Shown here: positions 1 to 7,000 of the stretch, one piece after another | How the letters are laid out: each line of letters opens with the position of its first letter | How positions within the stretch are numbered: the stretch's first letter is position 1 | Source of the DNA: Acidobacteriota bacterium | GTDB taxonomy: Bacteria > Acidobacteriota > Terriglobia > UBA7540 | Length of the DNA stretch: 7,340 nt | Assembly (NCBI GenBank): GCA_003224635.1 | Contig: QHZK01000093.1 | Coordinates: forward strand, 1-7,340 | Direction of reading: 5' to 3' | Made by a program: the position numbers and the translations under genes | Notes under the pieces: generated by a model | Databases searched by the model: none | What the model saw: only the letters and a program-made list of their open reading frames with translations | Told to the model about the DNA's origin: nothing

Positions 1-1039
1 CTTCGACGAGAGAGCTGAAGGCATTGTCAAACATCGGGCCCACCAGATCGCGATAGCAACTGATGGGACTGAACGGCGCCGACCCGTGAATGTCCCAGGT
101 GATCTCGTTGAAGACCGTCTCAAACATGTTGACGGTCACGAAGCGCACGTCGCGCTCGATCAAGCGCCGCGCGAGCAGGCAGCCCTGGCCGAAGCGGTTC
201 ATCCCGTACTTCTTGCGCACGTCGCCCGACTCCTGCCTGAGCTCGAAAGCCTCGCGCGCCTTGGCGGACGACATCAGCGTGTAAGCCTGGTTGAACGTCG
301 AGTCCATAAGCTTGGCGTCCTGGCTCGACTCGAAGTAGGAAACGGACTTGTCGATCTCGTTGCGCCAGCTCCGGCGCCGGTCGACGCGCACCGCAGCGAT
401 GTAGTCGGGCGGGAGCATATCGGGAACTCTGAAGTTCGGGTCGGAGGGGTCGGCGTTCAGGACGAAGGGATCGAAAGTCTTGCCCAAGAAGCCGGCGCTC
501 TGCCCGTGGGGCATGTTGCCGCCTGTCGGGCCGATCACTTTCGGGATCAGCACGTGCGGAGGCACGTCGCCCTTGGGTCCCTTGTACTTGCTGAGCACGC
601 AGCCGATGTGCGGATACTCGAGGCCCCCCTGGAAGAGGCGGCCCGTTTGCATCATCTGATGACCGGTGTCGTGGACGGCCGCGGCGGTGTGATACACGGA
701 GCGCACCAGCGCGAACTTGTCCGCGTGCTTGGCCATGCGCGGGAAGACTTCGCAAATCTGGATGCCGTCCACGTTGGTCGGGATGGGCTTGTAAGGGCCG
801 CGGATTTCGGCGGGCGCGTTCGGCTTCATGTCCCAAGTGTCAAGCTGGCTGGGTCCGCCGACGAGGAACAGCATGATGCAGTTCATGTCCTTGTCCGGGT
901 TGACGGCGCCGAATGCCTTCAGACTCAGAAGATCGCCCACGCTCAGCCCCAGGAAGGCGAGCGAGCCCGCGTGCAGAAAGTCGCGCCGGGTCATTCCATC
1001 GCAGAAGTGAACCGGCTTGTCAGCGTCCAGCCTGTACAT
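1..1039 (-). CDS. DUF1501 domain protein, Tat-exported, C-terminus missing (runs off left edge)
   Basis: I translated this frame by hand; it is open for 346 codons from the ATG at 1039-1037 to the left edge with no stop. The N-terminus has a twin-arginine motif (TRRDFL, residues 17-22) followed by a hydrophobic stretch (about 23-44), so export by Tat is likely. The family signature GGPSQLDTWD is at 61-70. AVHDTGHQMMQTGR (121-134) and VTVNM...TWDIHG (301-319) also fit DUF1501 (PF07394), a family in the alkaline phosphatase/sulfatase-like fold group whose biochemical role is unsettled. Family members are usually about 420-480 residues, so roughly the last 80-130 are outside the window. The long start is preferred over Met16: a perfect GAGGAGG (1053-1047) lies 7 nt upstream, and the FCDG segment before the arginine pair is typical of the family. 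It is the first gene of a leftward unit. A DUF1549/DUF1553 partner, common for this family, is not visible here. Family call firm; function unknown. Confidence 0.93.
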   Translation of the reverse strand, partial: MYRLDADKPVHFCDGMTRRDFLHAGSLAFLGLSVGDLLSLKAFGAVNPDKDMNCIMLFLVGGPSQLDTWDMKPNAPAEIRGPYKPIPTNVDGIQICEVFPRMAKHADKFALVRSVYHTAAAVHDTGHQMMQTGRLFQGGLEYPHIGCVLSKYKGPKGDVPPHVLIPKVIGPTGGNMPHGQSAGFLGKTFDPFVLNADPSDPNFRVPDMLPPDYIAAVRVDRRRSWRNEIDKSVSYFESSQDAKLMDSTFNQAYTLMSSAKAREAFELRQESGDVRKKYGMNRFGQGCLLARRLIERDVRFVTVNMFETVFNEITWDIHGSAPFSPISCYRDLVGPMFDNAFSSLVE

Positions 1040-1046
1040 CGTAGCG

Positions 1047-1053
1047 CCTCCTC
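1047..1053 (-). promoter_or_regulatory. Shine-Dalgarno site of the DUF1501 gene
   Basis: Reads GAGGAGG on the minus strand, with a 7-nt spacer to the ATG at 1039. It decides the start, because the alternative internal ATG (codon 16) has no comparable site in front of it. Confidence 0.8.
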
Positions 1054-1196
1054 AAAGGGCACGAACCGGCCTCGCAGGCCCCGGACGACCGACGTCACCC
1101 GGTTCCCAAAGACCAGCGCACTCGTGACGCCCGCGCAAAACCAAGGGAGAGTGCGGCGTTCATCATGGCCTCGTGATCGGACCCGTATTCTTTTAA

Positions 1197-1225
1197 CAAA
1201 TACTACCGGTTGTGGGTCGAGTCAA
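1197..1225 (-). promoter_or_regulatory. Candidate promoter of the DUF1501 gene
   Basis: On the minus strand TTGACT (1225-1220, 5/6 to the sigma70 -35 consensus) is followed after exactly 17 nt by TATTTG (1202-1197, only 3/6 to the -10). It would give a leader of about 150 nt. The weak -10 keeps confidence low. It sits directly beside the REPIN-like repeat. Confidence 0.3.
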
Positions 1226-1248
1226 GGGGAAATCCGGCTCGGCGGTGG

Positions 1249-1329
1249 TAGCCACGGCAAGGCTTTATTGCCGTGGGCTCGTCCTCGAACCGAATAAAAG
1301 CCCACGGCGCCAAATGCGCGCCGTGGCTA
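1249..1329. repeat. REPIN-like element: two inverted REP hairpins
   Basis: Outer arms TAGCCACGGC (1249-1258) and GCCGTGGCTA (1320-1329) are a perfect 10-nt inverted repeat. Inner arms GCCGTGGGCT (1270-1279) and AGCCCACGGC (1299-1308) are another. Each half also folds alone: 1252-1260 with 1268-1276, and 1302-1310 with 1318-1326. Both are perfect 9-bp stems with 7-nt loops. Two similar short hairpins in opposite orientation are the layout of REP doublets (REPINs), small non-autonomous elements mobilised by RAYT transposases in other bacteria. It lies between divergent genes, so a terminator role is unlikely. No transposase is in the window. That it is multi-copy in the genome is inference. Confidence 0.75.
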
Positions 1330-1395
1330 TCCACTACGCTGCCACTTCCCCAAAATAATCCCAAAAACAAAGCCAACCCCTGACTAATCCAGGAC

Positions 1396-1404
1396 TGATA
1401 GAAT
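1396..1404 (+). promoter_or_regulatory. Candidate extended -10 promoter of the nitrilase gene
   Basis: Reads TG-A-TAGAAT, an extended -10 element (TGn plus a hexamer with 5/6 match to TATAAT), about 40 nt before the start codon. I see no good -35 at 16-18 nt, which is tolerated for extended -10 promoters. Weak evidence alone. Confidence 0.3.
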
Positions 1405-1445
1405 GAATTCGCAGCCAGCATCAAATCTTCGGGTGGAGAAACAGG

Positions 1446-2312
1446 ATGAAAATTGCCGCAGTGCAGATGGACGTCAAAATCTTCGAGAAAGGTCGCAACC
1501 TTGGTCAAGTCCTAGCGGACCTGGAAACGGCGGCGCGCGCCGGGGCCAAGCTCGTCGTCTTTCCCGAATGCGCGCTTACCGGTTACTGTTTCGCGAGCCG
1601 CGAGGAAGCCTGGCCGCTGGCCGAAACCGTTCCGGGTCCGAGCACCGAAAAGATCGCCGCCGCCGCAAAGAGAGTCGGTTGCACGGTCGTGGTCGGGATG
1701 CTCGAGCGCGATGGAGAGCGGATCTACAACGCCGCCGCGGTCATCAGTCCTGAAGGCGTACTGGGCGCGTACCGCAAGGTCCATCTGCCCTACCTCGGCA
1801 TCGACCGTTTTAGCGCGCTCGGTGACGGCCCTTTCCCCGTGTTCACGACGCCGCACGCCCGGCTCGGCGTGAACATCTGTTATGACTGCAGCTTCCCCGA
1901 GTCGGGCCGTATCGTGAAACTCCAGGGTGCGCAGGTGCTGTGCATCCCCACGAACTGGCCCGTGGGTTCCGACTCCTGGGAGCACACGCCCAAGGTGCGC
2001 GCCACCGAAAACCACATGGTGGTGGTCGCCGCCGACCGCGTGGGCGAGGAACGCGGCTTTCGCTTTGCCGGGCACTCGCAGATCGTCGACTTCAGCGGGC
2101 GAGTCCTCGCGGAGGCGGGCGAAACCGAGGAGACGATTATCTACGGCGAGGTCGACCTCGCCGCCGCCGATAATAACCGCGTAGTGCGAATCCCGGGCCA
2201 GTGGGAATTTGACCGCATCGCGGCGCGCCGCCCGGAAATGTACCAGGCGCTCACGCAGGCGGGGGAGCTAGTCGGCAGTCGGCAGTCAGCGGTCAGCAGT
2301 CCGCAGCAGTAG
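1446..2312 (+). CDS. Nitrilase-superfamily carbon-nitrogen hydrolase (amidase type)
   Basis: A 288-residue cytoplasmic enzyme of the carbon-nitrogen hydrolase family (PF00795), which cleaves amide or nitrile C-N bonds through a cysteine thioester. All triad residues are visible: Glu41 in VVFPECALTGY, Lys111 in YRKVHLP, and Cys145 in NICYDCSFPE. The start is supported by MKIAAVQMD, a canonical family N-terminus, and by a GGTGGAG ribosome site (1432-1438) 7 nt upstream. No signal peptide is seen. The PYLGIDRF segment after the lysine fits amidase-type members rather than true nitrilases, but the substrate cannot be read from sequence. The protein core ends near residue 274. The final residues (GSRQSAVSSPQQ) are low-complexity and are encoded by a heptamer repeat, so they are probably a non-functional extension. 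It is divergent from DUF1501 and upstream of an exported isomerase-like gene. Confidence 0.93.
   Translation: MKIAAVQMDVKIFEKGRNLGQVLADLETAARAGAKLVVFPECALTGYCFASREEAWPLAETVPGPSTEKIAAAAKRVGCTVVVGMLERDGERIYNAAAVISPEGVLGAYRKVHLPYLGIDRFSALGDGPFPVFTTPHARLGVNICYDCSFPESGRIVKLQGAQVLCIPTNWPVGSDSWEHTPKVRATENHMVVVAADRVGEERGFRFAGHSQIVDFSGRVLAEAGETEETIIYGEVDLAAADNNRVVRIPGQWEFDRIAARRPEMYQALTQAGELVGSRQSAVSSPQQ
2270..2304 (+). repeat. Five-copy heptanucleotide tandem repeat at the nitrilase 3' end
   Basis: Five consecutive 7-nt units: AGTCGGC twice, then AGTCAGC, GGTCAGC and AGTCCGC, followed by a partial AGCAG before the TAG stop at 2310. The unit is not a multiple of three, so copy-number change would shift the frame and alter the C-terminus and stop position. 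It codes for the serine/glutamine-rich tail of the hydrolase. Confidence 0.8.
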
Positions 2313-2396
2313 ACCACTTGACCTCGTGACTTCGCGCCAATTCTTGAGACCTTTCTACCGGCGACCTGATTCCGCGCTCGCCCTCGCAGGGAGTTC

Positions 2397-2425
2397 TTGA
2401 TTACGTCTTCCTCGCCGTTCATAAT
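2397..2425 (+). promoter_or_regulatory. Candidate sigma70-type promoter of the isomerase-like gene
   Basis: TTGATT (2397-2402, 4/6 to the -35 consensus), a 17-nt spacer, and CATAAT (2420-2425, 5/6 to the -10). Transcription would begin near 2432 with a leader of about 28 nt carrying the ribosome site. It suggests the downstream gene can be transcribed on its own. It is the best promoter candidate in the window. Confidence 0.5.
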
Positions 2426-2448
2426 CCTTTCCCGAACTTGGCCCGCCT

Positions 2449-2455
2449 GAGGAGG
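2449..2455 (+). promoter_or_regulatory. Shine-Dalgarno site of the isomerase-like gene
   Basis: Reads GAGGAGG with a short 4-nt spacer to the ATG at 2460. The Tat motif begins only six codons in, which confirms this start. Confidence 0.7.
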
Positions 2456-2459
2456 ATCG

Positions 2460-3437
2460 ATGGAAAAGGATCTTTCGCGGAGAGACTTCCTCGTCCATGC
2501 CGGAGGAGCGGTCGCTGTCTCGATGGCCTGCGGCGCGATCGCGCCGAGCCGGGCTGCGGCACAGTCCGGGCCGATGCGCCTCGGAGGTCCGATCTTCGTC
2601 AAGTCCAACGATCCGGCCGTTTTGGCGAAGGCGCATCGCGATCTAGGCTATCGAGCCGCTTACGCTCCCGAAGTCTCGCTCACGGACAAGGACGGCATCA
2701 GCGCCATTATCAAGGAATTCGCAGCTCAGGACGTGGCGATTGCGGAAGTGGGAGCCTGGGTCAACATGCTCGATCCCGACCCCGAAAAGCGCCGCAAGAA
2801 CATGGCCTACGTCACCGAACGGCTGGCCTTGGCCGAGGCCCTGGGAGCGCGCTGCTGCGTTGACATCTCCGGGTCCTACAATCCGGACGTCTGGTATGGT
2901 CCCCATCCCAAGAACCTCAGCCAGGAGTTCATGGAGGCCACGGCGGAGAACGCGCGCAAGCTGATCGACGCGGTCAAGCCGACGCGGACCACCTTTTCGA
3001 TTGAGATGATGCCCTGGAACCTGCCCACCGGTCCTGATGAGTATTTGACGCTCATCCAGGCCGTCGACCGCAAAGCGTTCGCCGTTCACCTCGACGTGTG
3101 CAACGTGATGAACAGTCCCGCGCGGCTCTACCACAATGGCGACGTGATTCGCGAGTGCTTCCAGAAGCTCGGACGCTGGATCGTCTCCTGCCACGCTAAA
3201 GACCTGAAGTGGGAGACGGAGTATCAGGTCTGCTTCCGGGAGGTGATTCCCGGCCGCGGCATGATCGATTACAAGGCGTACGTGCAGGGACTGTCGCGGC
3301 TTCCGGTCGATGCGCCGCTCATGCTGGAGCACCTGAAGACGGCCGAGGAGTACGCGGAAGGGCGGAGCTACATTCAGGGAGTGGCCAAATCCCTCGGCCT
3401 TTCCTTCGGCGCCGCTGGCGGCATCGATGGCGCTTGA
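2460..3437 (+). CDS. Tat-exported xylose-isomerase-like TIM-barrel protein (sugar phosphate isomerase/epimerase family)
   Basis: A 325-residue protein. Residues 6-11 (SRRDFL) are a twin-arginine motif, followed by a hydrophobic segment (about 12-27) and a likely cleavage near Ala34 in SRAAAQS, so the mature enzyme probably acts in the periplasm. The rest is a xylose-isomerase-like TIM barrel (AP endonuclease 2 family, PF01261). Candidate metal ligands are in the expected strand-end order: Glu182 (SIEMMPW), Asp212 (HLDVCN), His245 (SCHAKD) and Glu290 (LMLEHL). This pattern is shared with ketose 3-epimerases and hydroxypyruvate isomerases, so an aldose/ketose isomerase or epimerase activity is likely. 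The substrate is unknown. GAGGAGG (2449-2455) precedes the ATG by only 4 nt, slightly close but strong. It lies 147 nt after the nitrilase on the same strand with its own promoter candidate. Confidence 0.9.
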   Translation: MEKDLSRRDFLVHAGGAVAVSMACGAIAPSRAAAQSGPMRLGGPIFVKSNDPAVLAKAHRDLGYRAAYAPEVSLTDKDGISAIIKEFAAQDVAIAEVGAWVNMLDPDPEKRRKNMAYVTERLALAEALGARCCVDISGSYNPDVWYGPHPKNLSQEFMEATAENARKLIDAVKPTRTTFSIEMMPWNLPTGPDEYLTLIQAVDRKAFAVHLDVCNVMNSPARLYHNGDVIRECFQKLGRWIVSCHAKDLKWETEYQVCFREVIPGRGMIDYKAYVQGLSRLPVDAPLMLEHLKTAEEYAEGRSYIQGVAKSLGLSFGAAGGIDGA

Positions 3438-3505
3438 GCTTTGAACGGCGCGAGCTTGCCAACGTTTTAAGTCGCAAGAAGGTCCGCTTGCCACAATATT
3501 TCGCC

Positions 3506-3536
3506 GCTCAAGATCGGCGGCGATGACTTCTTGAGC
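3506..3536. repeat. Hairpin downstream of the isomerase-like gene
   Basis: GCTCAAGA (3506-3513) pairs with TCTTGAGC (3529-3536): 8 bp, 15-nt loop, starting 69 nt after the stop codon. No U-run follows, so it is not a standard Rho-independent terminator. It could be a 3' end stabiliser or have no role. Confidence 0.4.
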
Positions 3537-3579
3537 CGCCCGCCTTCAAGTTCAGTCAACCTCTTGGTCGACTTGACGC

Positions 3580-3609
3580 TATGGTTCGTCCTCCAAGAGA
3601 CGGACCATA
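3580..3609. repeat. Strong hairpin with possible pseudoknot partner
   Basis: TATGGTTCGTC (3580-3590) pairs with GACGGACCATA (3599-3609): 11 bp with a single G-U wobble, 8-nt loop. The loop contains most of CCAAGAG (3593-3599), which is the exact complement of CTCTTGG at 3561-3567, so an H-type pseudoknot or an alternative pairing is possible if transcribed rightward. No known RNA family is recognised. Confidence 0.5.
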
Positions 3610-3685
3610 AGCACTGAAGCTCCTCCAACGGACAACGGTTCGCCGCGCCACCAGTGCTAGCAGTAGGCTAGGCAGGGACGCTGGA

Positions 3686-3710
3686 GTCCGGAAGGTTTCT
3701 GCTTCCGGAC
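3686..3710. repeat. Perfect 9-bp hairpin
   Basis: GTCCGGAAG (3686-3694) and CTTCCGGAC (3702-3710) are perfectly complementary with a 7-nt loop. A second small inverted repeat, ACCAA-GCG-TTGGT (3709-3721), adjoins it. Stem and loop sizes match those of the REP hairpins at 1249-1329 but the sequence differs. No U-tract on either side. Confidence 0.5.
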
Positions 3711-3763
3711 CAAGCGTTGGTGGCGAAAAATCCGGGGCTTCGACCCAGCACGACAGTGCCCCT

Positions 3764-3825
3764 CGATGGCACCAACGTCCCATTGTGCTTCTGGCGATGG
3801 CACGAACGGCCCATTGTGGTTCTCG
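3764..3825. repeat. Imperfect 31-bp tandem duplication
   Basis: 3764-3794 and 3795-3825 are adjacent copies matching at 27 of 31 positions (mismatches at unit positions 10, 15, 25 and 30), both beginning CGATGGCAC. The unit length is not a multiple of three, which argues that the stretch is non-coding. Confidence 0.8.
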
Positions 3826-4069
3826 GGCAGGTCGGTGATCATGGCTTTGCTTCGGACTGCTCGTTGATGGATTCCCGCTCGAGGTCCGTTAGTCCGCCGG
3901 GCACAGCTCCCCGGTAAGCCAAAGTTTGTTCTTGAGAGACGCCGCTACCACTTAGGCGTGTCCGCCGAGGTGACATCACTCGGTCGCGCTGAGGTCGTTG
4001 CAGCGCACAAAAATTTCCAGTTTCGCCGGACGCGGCCCGGTGCGGGATCGCGCCGGCGCTGTCCTTGAA

Positions 4070-4075
4070 GGGGGA
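4070..4075 (+). promoter_or_regulatory. Shine-Dalgarno site of the kelch/Ig gene
   Basis: Reads GGGGGA, with a 5-nt spacer to the ATG at 4081. An in-frame TGA at 4066-4068 rules out a start further upstream in this frame. Confidence 0.65.
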
Positions 4076-4080
4076 TAGAC

Positions 4081-7000
4081 ATGCAGCGCTCTACTTCGTC
4101 GAGGTTGGCAGTTTCTGTTCTGGCGGTTTTTTCACTCCTCTGTAGCACACTCCTGATCAAAGGAATAATCAATCAAGTGCCGACCGGCGCCTGGGCCCCG
4201 GCGGGCACAATGGCGTTGCCGCGTTCAGGGGCCGCGACGGTGGCGCTCCAGGACGGCCGCCTTCTGATCACTGGCGGTGGCACCGCAGGTTCATGCCCGG
4301 GAGGAAGTGGCGCCAGCGCGGAAATCTTCGACGCCTCGGGCAACTTCTCCGCTGCCGCCTGTATGAGCTTCGCGCGCAGCAAACACACCGCCACGGTGCT
4401 TCAGGACGGGCGCGTAGTCGTGGTGGGCGGCGTCGGTGGAGGCGGGACCGCGATCGACAGCGCCGAGATTTACGACCCGGTCGCTAACACCTGGACCGTC
4501 ACCGGCTCGCTCAAGGCGGCGCGCTCCGGCCATACTGCATCTCTTCTCGTGGACGGCACGGTGCTCATCGCCGGGGGCGATAACGCCGGCGTAGCGCAAA
4601 ACAGCCTGGAAGTTTTCGACCCGACCGCCGGCGCTTTCACGACTGCGACCGGGGCGCTCTCGAGTCCGAGAGAATCCCACGCTGGTGCGGTACTCCAGGA
4701 TGGCCGCGTCCTTATCGTGGGCGGTTATTGCTCAGGCTCAGCCCAAGTATGTCCAAACGGAACGGGGCCACTGGCTTCTTCCGACATCTACGACCCCTCG
4801 ACCGGGTCAGTTTCCCCCGGGCCTCTTATGTCGACAGCCCGGCAAGGGCTCTCTGCCACCACGCAGCTCGACGGCAAAGTCTTCGTCGCGGGCGGCAACA
4901 ATGGCTCAGTCGATTTGGTCTCGACAGAAGTCTACGACCCGGCTGCCGGGGGGGCGTTCGCAGTCTCCGCCACTCTGGCCACCGCTCGCCAGGGCCACCA
5001 GGCCTTTTTGCTCCCTCACAGCAACAATATCTTGATCGTTGGCGGCACGTCAGCCGGCGTAGCGCTCAATTCGTCCGAGCAGTACATTCCCTGGACCGGG
5101 ACTCTCAACACCGCCAGCTTCATGACCTCCGCGCGCGCGGGCGCAACTGGCAGCCCCCTCAGCCAGGACGGATTGCTTCTGGTTGCGGGCGGTAAGGACT
5201 CTTTGACGCCGCCGAATACGCTTCAAAGCAGCGAACTTTACGGCTTCGCTACCGTTAAGACCGACAAAGCCGACTACCCTCCGGGGACCACAGTGAATAT
5301 CACCGGCTCCGGCTGGCAGCCCCGCGAGACCGTCGCGCTCACGCTCGTCGAGTCGCCGCTCATTGATACTCACGGCCCTTATACCGTTACCGTTCAGCCG
5401 GACGGCACCTTCTCCGATAGCTCGTTCACAACCGACATACACGACCTCGACGTTCACTTCACACTCACCGTCGTGGGCTCAGCCTCTCAGGCGCAGACGA
5501 CGTTTACGGACGCCAACAAAGGCAACCTCAACTCCTTCACCGTGTCCTGCTCCGGCCCCGTTGGGGTCGGTAACCCCTCCAGCTGCACTGCCACGGCCAC
5601 GGGCACTGGGAGCAATGTGCCCTCGGGGACGGTCACCTTTTCTGCTTCTGGGAGTGGAAGCTTCAGTGCTACCGGCCAGTGCACGCTGAGCGGTTCAGGA
5701 CATACCTCCAACTGCTCTGTAAACTACACTCCGAGCAGCGCCGGAACCGGCTCTCAGACAATTACGGCAACTTACCCCGGCGACTCCAATTACAACGCTC
5801 CACCCAACGCAACCACGGCGCTTCAGATCTATGGCACGGCGACGAAATACATCGTGACGTCTACTAGCAACACGCCGGCGGCAGGCGCGGCGGTGACGAT
5901 CACCGCGCAATTGGCCGACGCCAACGGAACCTCAGTGCCAACCTCGGGCAAGGTCGTGACGTGGACCAAGACGGGGACCGGCGGGTCGTTCGCCTCCCCG
6001 ACCAGCACGACGAACAGTAGTGGTATAGCCACGGTGTCTTTCACCACCAGCACGGTGGCTGGCACGGTCCACACGGTGAAGGCAACCGACAACAGCGGTC
6101 TGACGGGCACTAGCGCGAACATCACGACCGTAGCGGACGCGGTGAGCGCTTCAGCTTCGACCGTGAGCGCCAACCCCCTGGCTGTCCCGGCCAACAACAC
6201 GACGACGTCGACGATCACAGTAACGCTCAAGGATCAGTTCAGCAACCCGGTGAGCGGCAAGACCGTGACGCTGACCGCGGGCAGCGGCAGCTCGACGATC
6301 TCCGCCGCCAGCGGCGCGTCAGGCGCCAACGGCGTGGTGACGTTCACGGTAAAAGACGCCGTGGGCCAAACTGTCACCTACACGGCCAAGGACACGACCG
6401 ACAATCCCAACGTCACCCTCACGCAGACGGCCGCGGTCACGTTCTATGTTCCTACCGCCCTTATCACCAGCGGCAACAGTACAACCTTTGGAGAGACGAA
6501 GCTTGGGACATTCACCGTAACGGCCAACGGCTTCCCGGCGCCAACGTTCACCGAGAGCGGGACACTTCCGAATGGGGTGACATTTAATACCGCCACAGGC
6601 GTGCTTAGCGGGACTCCGGCCTCAGGCACGGCGGGCGCCTATAATAACATCAGCTTGGGAGCCTCCAATGGCTACGGCGCGTCGCCGACGCAGAACTTCA
6701 CTCTGACCGTGCAAGCGCCGCCCGCTGCGCCCTCCACGCCGGTCCTGCTGCCGACCACCGCTGGGAACCCAGAAGACAACGTTACGGCCAGTATCACACC
6801 GTCGTTCTATGGAACGACAGGCGCGACAGCCACGACTGTAACCATCTACAGTGATAGTGATAACGTTAACGTTCAGGTGGGCAGCGGCGCGGCCTCAAAT
6901 TACTCGAACAACACCTTCGGCGTCAGCGCCAACAGCCCTGTGCTGGGCGTCGGGCCGCATGCGATCACCGCAGTGGCCACGGACCAGTTCGGGAACACGT

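Larger units (their letters stand above)
3438..4080. other. 643-nt intergenic region, hairpin-rich, no convincing gene
   Basis: Short open frames exist on both strands (for example 3657-3842 and 3556-3783 minus, 3717-3917 plus). They overlap each other, none has a recognisable domain, and a 31-nt tandem duplication crosses them out of frame. I see no tRNA, no Rho-independent terminator with a U-tract, and no CRISPR. It does hold several hairpins (listed separately), smaller complementarities such as 3853-3858 with 3891-3896 and 3897-3901 with 3910-3914, and an interrupted palindrome near 3965-3983. The last part is very GC-rich, including the palindrome GCGCCGGCGC at 4050-4059. The leader and promoter of the kelch gene must lie near its right end, but no clear -35/-10 pair was found. 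Confidence 0.6.

Noticed and set aside
120..836. 238-codon minus-strand frame
   Set aside because: It is an out-of-frame shadow of DUF1501 on the same strand, with Arg/Pro-rich nonsense composition.
86..1297. 403-codon plus-strand open frame, one of the longest complete frames in the window
   Set aside because: It is antisense to the DUF1501 gene, has no recognisable domain, and its composition (repeated Val/His/Arg/Ala) is typical of the complement of high-GC coding DNA. The minus-strand frame has clear family motifs and a perfect ribosome site.
1249..1329. Rho-independent terminator
   Set aside because: No U-tract follows the hairpins and both flanking genes read away from it.
1512..2075. 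187-codon minus-strand frame
   Set aside because: Antisense to the nitrilase core, with no domain; the sense protein has an intact catalytic triad.
2643..3494. 283-codon minus-strand frame
   Set aside because: Antisense to the TIM-barrel gene; no motifs and no ribosome site noted.
3764..3825. CRISPR-like repeat
   Set aside because: The two copies are directly adjacent without a spacer, and there are no further units or cas genes.
3657..3842. Short minus-strand frame across the intergenic region
   Set aside because: It crosses the 31-bp tandem duplication, which changes frame between copies, and shows no domain or good start signal.
3438..4080. Group II intron or transposon remnant
   Set aside because: No domain V-like hairpin, terminal inverted repeats or transposase/maturase fragments were found.
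4081..4146. Lipoprotein signal (SLLC)
   Set aside because: Leu directly before the Cys does not match the required small residue of a lipobox.
5829..6230. Minus-strand frames in the Ig region, rich in Val/Leu/Ala and looking membrane-like
   Set aside because: They are the complement of Thr/Ser/Asn-rich Ig repeats, which gives spurious hydrophobic translations.
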